From Bacillota bacterium (GTDB taxonomy: Bacteria > Bacillota > Clostridia > Tissierellales > Sedimentibacteraceae), in the NCBI GenBank assembly GCA_029239575.1, contig JARBUP010000108.1, forward strand, positions 1 to 11,935: a DNA stretch of 11,935 nt, given 5' to 3'. A program made the position numbers and the translations under genes. The notes under the pieces are model-generated. The model did not search any database. It saw only the letters and a list, made by a program, of their open reading frames with translations, and was not told the origin of the DNA. Below, one piece after another: positions 7,516-11,935 of this stretch. The stretch's first letter is position 1. Each line of letters begins with the position of its first letter.

Positions 7516-8145
7516 TTAATTATATGCTAATTTTCCTTTTAAATGTTCTATATCATTATAAAACACTTCTTTTATATTTTTATTGTCATCTATTACCACA
7601 CATGATAAACTGCAATTATATACTACATCCTTCATCCAGTCCTTTGTAATTTGTTTTTTTCTTATATAGGACTCAATGCATTTTAATGTCCCACCATGAG
7701 CAACTATCAGAGATTTTTTATTTTTATAATTCTCTATAATATTTATGAAAGTTTTTTCCACTCTATTATAAAATCCCATTAAGTTTTCACCGTTTGGATA
7801 ACTGTTATTAAAAGGATCAGCTTCAATTTTTTTAATTAATTCATTAGAATTGATTTTTATTTCATCATACAGCATTCCTTCAAAATCTCCAAGGTTTATT
7901 TCCATAAAACCACTTGATTCGATTATATCAACTTTTTTGCTGCCCCTTACTATTTCAGCTGTATGGTAAGCTCTTTTCAATGGGCTTGAAATAATTATGT
8001 CTAAATCTATATCTTCTATACGTTCAGCTAAAAGCTCAGCTGCTAATATTCCTTTTTCCGTAAGTTCAGAGTTCTTACTTCCTTGAAACCTGCATTGTTT
8101 GTTCCACTCAGTTTCGCCATGTCTTGTAAAATATATTGTTGTCAT
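7516..8145 (-). CDS. Histidine phosphatase family protein (phosphoglycerate mutase-like)
   Basis: This 209-residue protein belongs to the branch-1 histidine phosphatase superfamily. It begins MTTIYFTRHGETEWN, giving the RHGE signature with nucleophile His9. Further catalytic-pocket residues are Arg58 in SSPLKRAYHTAE, acidic Glu82 and the second histidine His150 in VAHGG. Proteins of this size are often annotated as phosphoglycerate mutase, GpmB-like or alpha-ribazole phosphatase (CobC). The sequence alone does not decide the substrate, and no cobalamin genes are nearby. The start is well supported, with AAAGGAGA about 5 nt before the ATG. It is the first gene of a two-gene unit with mnmH, 18 bp apart. 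A functional link to tRNA selenation is not evident. Confidence 0.92.
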   Translation of the reverse strand: MTTIYFTRHGETEWNKQCRFQGSKNSELTEKGILAAELLAERIEDIDLDIIISSPLKRAYHTAEIVRGSKKVDIIESSGFMEINLGDFEGMLYDEIKINSNELIKKIEADPFNNSYPNGENLMGFYNRVEKTFINIIENYKNKKSLIVAHGGTLKCIESYIRKKQITKDWMKDVVYNCSLSCVVIDDNKNIKEVFYNDIEHLKGKLAYN

Positions 8146-8191
8146 TTTTGTCTCCTTTCACATTACATTTCCATTCCGCTTTATACTTTGT

Positions 8192-8197
8192 ATTGTA
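8192..8197 (-). promoter_or_regulatory. Possible -10 box for the phosphatase-mnmH unit
   Basis: TACAAT, in the context ATGATACAAT, lies about 46 bp upstream of the phosphatase ATG. No good -35 box is visible. Just upstream is a 20-bp AT-only palindrome (8221-8240). Tentative. Confidence 0.3.
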
Positions 8198-8300
8198 TCA
8201 TAAATTTATAATTATTTAATAATATTTTTAAAAAAATATTTTATTATTTAACAGATGACCTGTGTTTATTCATGCCGGATTGCTATTCACATATGTATTG

Positions 8301-8329
8301 AAACAAAAAGAGACGTTAAAACACGTCCC
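8301..8329 (-). terminator. Intrinsic terminator of the hydrogenase operon
   Basis: On the minus strand GGGACGT (8329-8323) pairs with ACGTCTC (8316-8310), with one G-T wobble and a 6-nt loop. The tail is TTTTTGTTT. It lies about 75 bp beyond the hydA stop codon. The GGGGACG context also resembles a REP-like repeat (see findings), so the stem may have arrived as part of such an element. Confidence 0.75.
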
Positions 8330-8403
8330 CATTGTCACACCCACTACAGAACCTTATTTATTTTTTCATAGAAAAAGAAACTTTGCCAGTGTCTTTTATA
8401 TTA

Positions 8404-10061
8404 TTATTTAACTCTTTGATGATAATGAGTATGTAATAGTTCATGGGATAAATGTCCGTTAGGTTCACCTAAGAATTCTTCATATAACTTAAGAACTTCA
8501 GGATTTTCATGGGATTTTCTTATTACCATCTCTTTATCAATATTATATAATGTATTAGCTCTTGTTGATTTGATTGGTTTGTTTGCTCCAACGGGCTGAC
8601 CTCCGCCTCCGATGCAACCGCCCGTGCAGCTCATTATTTCAATAAAAGTATAATCAGCTTCGCCATTTTTTATTTTTTCCATAATTTTATTTGCATTGGA
8701 TAATCCATGTGCAACTGCTACTTTAACAGGAGTTCCTGCCAAATCCACCGTAGCTTCTTTTATTCCTTCAAATCCTCTTACTGCTGTAAATTCAACATTA
8801 TCCAATGTTTCGCCTGTAACTACTTCATATACAGTTCTGAGCGCAGCTTCCATAACACCGCCTGTAGTACCAAATATTACAGCTGCTCCAGTTGATGCTC
8901 CCATAATTGAATCAAAATTTTCTTCTTCTAAATTATTAAAATCTATTCCTGCATTTTTTATAAGTCTTGCTAATTCCCTCGTAGTAAGAGCAACATCAAC
9001 ATCCCTATATCCTGAAGAATTCATTTCAGGTCTTTTGCATTCATATTTTTTTGCAGTACATGGCATGATTGATATTGTAAATATAGAGGAGATTTGCAAG
9101 TGGACACATGGTCTAAAAGTTCTGGATAAAAAGCTTCAGCATAATTTATCCATCCTGGACTGCATGATGTAATCATTGGAAGTTTGCCGCCATTTTTAAT
9201 CCTTGACAACAATTCATTGCCTTCTTCTAATATTGTTAAATCTGCTGCGAAATCAGTATCAAATACTTTATTAAATCCTAACATTTTTAGTGCTGTTACC
9301 ATTTTACCGGTAACTTTTGAACCTCTTGGCAATCCAAATTCTTCACCTAATCCAACTCTAACTGCAGGAGCTGTTTGGACAATTACATGCTTTTTAGGAT
9401 CATGCAATGCTTCCCATACTTTTTCAGTTTCATCATATTCATAAATAGCTCCAACAGGACAAACAGCTGAGCATTGTCCGCAGAAAGTACAAAATGTTTG
9501 ATTTAAATTTTCATCAAATCCTGCACTTATACAACTATTTATGGATCTGTAAGAAGGACTTAAAATTCCGACCATTTGTGTTTCCTGGCATGCTTCAACG
9601 CATTTCATGCATTTTATGCATTTATTTCTGTCCCTTACCAAAACACCTGAAGTATTATCTATTGGATATATATCAATATCGCTTTGTAAATTATAATTTC
9701 TTATATGATATCTTTCACTTAATTGTCTGAGTTCACAAGATGAATTTCGAATACAATTTAAACAATCATTAGGATGATTTGCCAGGATTAATTCTAAAAT
9801 ACCATTTTGTAATTCTCTTACTTCTTTAGTATTTGTATGAATTTCAGCTCCTTCATATACTTTTGTAGAACATGAAGTCACAAACTTCTTAGCAGATCTA
9901 TCTTCCACAACACAAATTCTGCAGTTTGCTTTTATTTCCTGGTCTGGATGATTGCATAATGTTGGTATATAATACCCTGCCGATTTTGCAGCTTCTAATA
10001 TTGTTGTGCCTGCTTCAACGTTTAAACTTTTATTATTTATAGTCAATGTACAAGTTTTCAT
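8404..10061 (-). pseudogene. hydA: NADH-dependent [FeFe] hydrogenase catalytic subunit, disrupted by a ~64-bp deletion and frameshift
   Basis: The N-terminal segment reads in frame from ATG 10061, with AGGAGG overlapping the hydB stop. It shows a [2Fe-2S] domain (Cys36, 47, 50, 64), a His-ligated [4Fe-4S] motif (His96, Cys100, 103, 109), two [4Fe-4S] sets (Cys148/151/154/158 and 191/194/197/201) and H-cluster motif L1 TSCSPGW (298-304). After STCKSP the frame becomes nonsense and runs to a stop at 9021. The correct continuation IFTISIMPCTAKKYE (L2) is in another frame from about 9084. It runs through IMSCTGGCIGGGGQP (L3) to the normal C-terminus GHLSHELLHTHY and the stop at 8404. Intact relatives have about 22 residues between KSP and the IFT-like strand; here only 2 nt remain at 9089-9082. 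Total length is about 64 nt short of a 573-residue protein. No other lesion is seen, so this is a recent mutation or an assembly error. The normal role is H2 formation from electrons passed by HydBC. Confidence 0.9.
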
Positions 10062-10070
10062 AATTGCCTC

Positions 10071-11303
10071 CTAGTCAAACATATCATAAAAATGTTGAAT
10101 TGCTGTAACCATTACTGTTGGTGCAGCTGTACCCAAACCACAAAATGAGCAATTTTTCATAACGTTAGCTACACGTTTAACAGTTATTAAATCTTCTTGT
10201 GTGGCTTTTTTTTCCGCTACTTTATGAGCTATTTTTAATAACTGCCTGTTTCCTTCACGACAAGGAGTACATTTACCACAGCTTTCATGAACAAAAAATT
10301 CCTGTACAGTAACCATAAAATCTGCAACGCTGTTTGTATCATCAGCTACCAAAACTGCTCCTGATCCTATGCTATATCCTTCTTTTTTAAAATCTTCATA
10401 GCTGTACTTAAGATCCATCATTGACTTAGGAATAATTGGTCCGGAAGCACCTCCTATTTGAGCAAATTTAAAATCTCTGCCATCTTTAATGCCGCCGCCT
10501 ATATCATATATTATTTCCCTCAAAGTAATGCCAAAAGGCACTTCATAAACTCCTGGATTTTCTACATTGCCGCATAAGCTTATAACTTTTGTTCCTCTGC
10601 TTTCATCTGTTCCTAAACTTAAATATTGCTCTGCATCATCAGTAAATAATGTAGTTACTACACAATATGATTCAATGTTATTAGCTAATGTAGGCTTTCC
10701 AAACAAGCCTGATTCAGCAGTCCTTTTAAATTTAATTTTTGGCCTGCCTCCTCCTCCTTCGATTGATTGTATGAGTGCGGTTGTTTCCCCGCAAATAAAT
10801 GCTCCTGCTCCAGAAATTACTTTTATATTAAAACATATATCCGAGTCTAAAATATTATTGCCTAACAATCCTCGCGCTTTAGCATTATCTATTGCACGAA
10901 TAATTATTTCTTTTTGTTTGCCGTACTCTTCTCTGATATAAATGTAACCTTCTCTGCCCCCTACTGCATAAGCAGCTATGGTCATCCCCTCAATAATTCT
11001 GTATGGATCAAATTCAAGGAAATACCTGTCCTTAAATGTTCCAGGTTCTCCTTCATCAGCATTGCAAAGAATATATGAATCTTCTTTTACTTTTGCTGCC
11101 TCTTCCCATTTTTTCCCTGTAGGAAAAGCTGCCCCACCTCTTCCTTTCAATCCTGAATTTTTAACTTTTTCTATTACTTCTGTTGGAGTTAATGTCAAAA
11201 CTTTTTTTAATCCTTCATAACCACCGGCTGCCAAATAATCATCAATTGTGTCAATATTAATATTTTTTAAATTTTTAGTTAATATGCTCACTGCTTTTCC
11301 CAT
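10071..11303 (-). CDS. hydB: NADH-oxidising flavoprotein subunit of [FeFe] hydrogenase (NuoF-like, short form)
   Basis: This 410-residue subunit would take electrons from NADH onto FMN and pass them through a [4Fe-4S] cluster to HydA. Seen: the NADH-binding glycine loop GRGGAAFPTG (54-63), the FMN-site CNADEGEPGTFKDR block (from 80), GAGAFICGETTAL, and the C-terminal cluster motif CGKCTPC (Cys342, 345, 348) with Cys388 in CGLG. It lacks the N-terminal [2Fe-2S] extension and the C-terminal 2x[4Fe-4S] domain of the long (about 600-residue) HydB of bifurcating hydrogenases. I choose ATG 11303, with GAGGTG 6 nt upstream, over an in-frame GTG at 11312 that lies within that binding site. The ATG follows the hydC stop by 1 nt, suggesting translational coupling. 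hydA starts 9 nt after its stop. The gene is intact. Confidence 0.93.
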   Translation of the reverse strand: MGKAVSILTKNLKNINIDTIDDYLAAGGYEGLKKVLTLTPTEVIEKVKNSGLKGRGGAAFPTGKKWEEAAKVKEDSYILCNADEGEPGTFKDRYFLEFDPYRIIEGMTIAAYAVGGREGYIYIREEYGKQKEIIIRAIDNAKARGLLGNNILDSDICFNIKVISGAGAFICGETTALIQSIEGGGGRPKIKFKRTAESGLFGKPTLANNIESYCVVTTLFTDDAEQYLSLGTDESRGTKVISLCGNVENPGVYEVPFGITLREIIYDIGGGIKDGRDFKFAQIGGASGPIIPKSMMDLKYSYEDFKKEGYSIGSGAVLVADDTNSVADFMVTVQEFFVHESCGKCTPCREGNRQLLKIAHKVAEKKATQEDLITVKRVANVMKNCSFCGLGTAAPTVMVTAIQHFYDMFD

Positions 11304-11304
11304 A

Positions 11305-11793
11305 TTATTCACCTCGATAATTTTTAATTATATTAACAACCTTTGATTCATCAAGGTTCCCGTAAACCTTTTCCCCAATTCTGATAGCAGGTGATATGTC
11401 ACAAGCTCCAAAGCAAGAACTATATTCAAATGAAAACATACCATCAGGAGTAATATTACCAATTCCTATTCCCAATTCTTGTTCTATTGCTTTTTTTATA
11501 TTTTCATATTTTGTTACTTTGCAGCATGTGCTGTTACACACCTGAATTACGTATTTTCCTTTTGGCTTGTTTGATAATGCAGAATAAAATGTAATAACAT
11601 CATAAACATTGCTGACAAAAATATTTAGTTTTTCGCTTATGTATTCTGCTTGCTCCTTTGTAATGTAATGTTCTTCTGACAACGCTTGCACACCCAAAAG
11701 AATACCCACAAGATTGTGTTTACTCATGTCATGATTTTTCAGAATTGTATCAATTTCTTCATGCTGGTTTACATTCAATAAATTTTTTGACAT
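11305..11793 (-). CDS. hydC: NuoE-like [2Fe-2S] subunit of NADH-dependent hydrogenase
   Basis: This 162-residue subunit is the thioredoxin-fold [2Fe-2S] partner of the NuoF-like flavoprotein. An N-terminal helical part (about 1-75) precedes the cluster domain. The ligands fit the C-x4-C ... C-x3-C pattern: Cys86 and Cys91 in VCNSTCC, and Cys127 and Cys131 in SSCFGACD. An extra Cys90 sits beside Cys91, where relatives usually have another residue. Its length matches the family (150-165). The start ATG has GGAGG 8 nt upstream. It is the first gene of the hydC-hydB-hydA operon, with a structured leader in front. Its stop codon is 1 nt from the hydB ATG. The gene is intact. Confidence 0.93.
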   Translation of the reverse strand: MSKNLLNVNQHEEIDTILKNHDMSKHNLVGILLGVQALSEEHYITKEQAEYISEKLNIFVSNVYDVITFYSALSNKPKGKYVIQVCNSTCCKVTKYENIKKAIEQELGIGIGNITPDGMFSFEYSSCFGACDISPAIRIGEKVYGNLDESKVVNIIKNYRGE

Positions 11794-11823
11794 TAATTAT
11801 TCCTCCATTTATATTTTAGTATA

Positions 11824-11887
11824 AAACCTGAATTATTCTCAATGATATAAATATCTAAAATTGCATCATCAGTAATAATTCAGGTTT
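11824..11887 (-). promoter_or_regulatory. Large stem-loop in the hyd operon leader
   Basis: Perfect 14-bp arms, AAACCTGAATTATT (11824-11837) and AATAATTCAGGTTT (11874-11887), flank a 36-nt loop that has its own short pairings (ATGAT/ATCAT, GATAT/ATATC). If transcription begins about 7 nt after the TATAAT box at 11894-11889, the RNA would start inside the first arm and carry a 5'-terminal hairpin. The stem ends about 30 nt before the hydC ATG. It could stabilise the mRNA, act as an attenuator (the tail is TTTTATAC), or be an operator. The structure is observed; the role is inferred. Confidence 0.6.
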
Positions 11888-11888
11888 A

Positions 11889-11897
11889 ATTATATCA
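11889..11897 (-). promoter_or_regulatory. Extended -10 promoter for the hyd operon
   Basis: The minus strand reads TGATATAAT, a perfect TATAAT box with the TG-N extension. It sits between the 26-bp palindrome and the hydC leader hairpin. No clear -35 box is present, as is common for extended -10 promoters. The leader would be about 90 nt long. Confidence 0.55.
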
Positions 11898-11899
11898 TA

Positions 11900-11925
11900 C
11901 ATGCGTGAAATTAATTTCACGCATG
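11900..11925. promoter_or_regulatory. Perfect 26-bp palindrome upstream of the hyd promoter (probable operator)
   Basis: The 13-bp arms meet without a spacer. The core reads GCGTGAAATTAATTTCACGC, and a few more bases pair outside if small bulges are allowed. It covers about -18 to -43 relative to the predicted start, where a regulator would meet RNA polymerase. TGAAA-N4-TTTCA has the arms of a CcpA cre site but lacks its central CG. GTGA and TCAC are 8 bp apart, not the 6 of a CRP site. The regulator is not identified. Confidence 0.6.
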
Positions 11926-11935
11926 ATATCACTAC

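Noticed and set aside
8221..8240. AT-only 20-bp palindrome as a terminator
   Set aside because: It has no GC in the stem and no gene ending nearby that needs it; the hyd terminator at 8301-8329 already serves.
9021..9099. Two separate overlapping genes instead of one broken hydA
   Set aside because: Each part is an incomplete hydrogenase. The upstream part ends in unrelated sequence after STCKSP, and the downstream part has no ribosome binding site and begins mid-domain.
8696..9172. Open frame of 158 codons on the plus strand opposite hydA
   Set aside because: It lies antisense to conserved hydrogenase coding sequence, has no recognisable family and is best explained as a shadow frame.
11304..11312. 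GTG start for hydB three codons upstream
   Set aside because: That GTG is part of the GAGGTG ribosome binding site for the ATG at 11303 and has no site of its own.

Overview
This window is AT-rich (roughly 30% GC by eye) with strong GGAGG-type ribosome binding sites and short intrinsic terminators. Every recognisable gene lies on the minus strand. Protein families and style fit an anaerobic, fermentative Bacillota (Clostridia/Tissierellia type). The genus cannot be fixed from the sequence alone.

Layout, read in the direction of transcription (from high to low coordinates). (1) 11935-8301: a trimeric NADH-dependent [FeFe] hydrogenase operon. It has a structured promoter/leader, then hydC (NuoE-like), hydB (short NuoF-like) and hydA (catalytic subunit), closed by an intrinsic terminator. 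hydA is broken: a deletion of about 64 bp between the first and second H-cluster motifs shifts the frame, so the C-terminal third lies in another frame. (2) 8197-6404: a two-gene unit with a histidine phosphatase and mnmH (tRNA 2-selenouridine synthase), ending in a probable terminator. (3) 6403-2401: a gene-free leader of about 500 bp, then a full-length pyruvate carboxylase gene (pyc) with a perfect 23-bp palindrome just upstream of its ribosome binding site and a strong terminator after it. (4) 2319-922: an unusual protein with a PEGA/carboxypeptidase-regulatory-like N-terminus fused to a TRAP-type (DctP) solute-binding domain and no signal peptide. (5) 782-1: a small DUF4177 protein, a 34-bp perfect tandem duplication, and the first 89 codons of a DUF1697 protein that runs off the left edge.

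How the genes relate: the hydrogenase would reoxidise NADH by making H2, and pyruvate carboxylase supplies oxaloacetate. Both belong to core fermentative carbon and redox metabolism. mnmH implies that the cell makes selenophosphate. No complete novel defence or mobile system is visible. The most notable items are the disrupted hydA in an otherwise intact operon, the leaderless DctP fusion, and several perfect palindromes at promoters or start sites.
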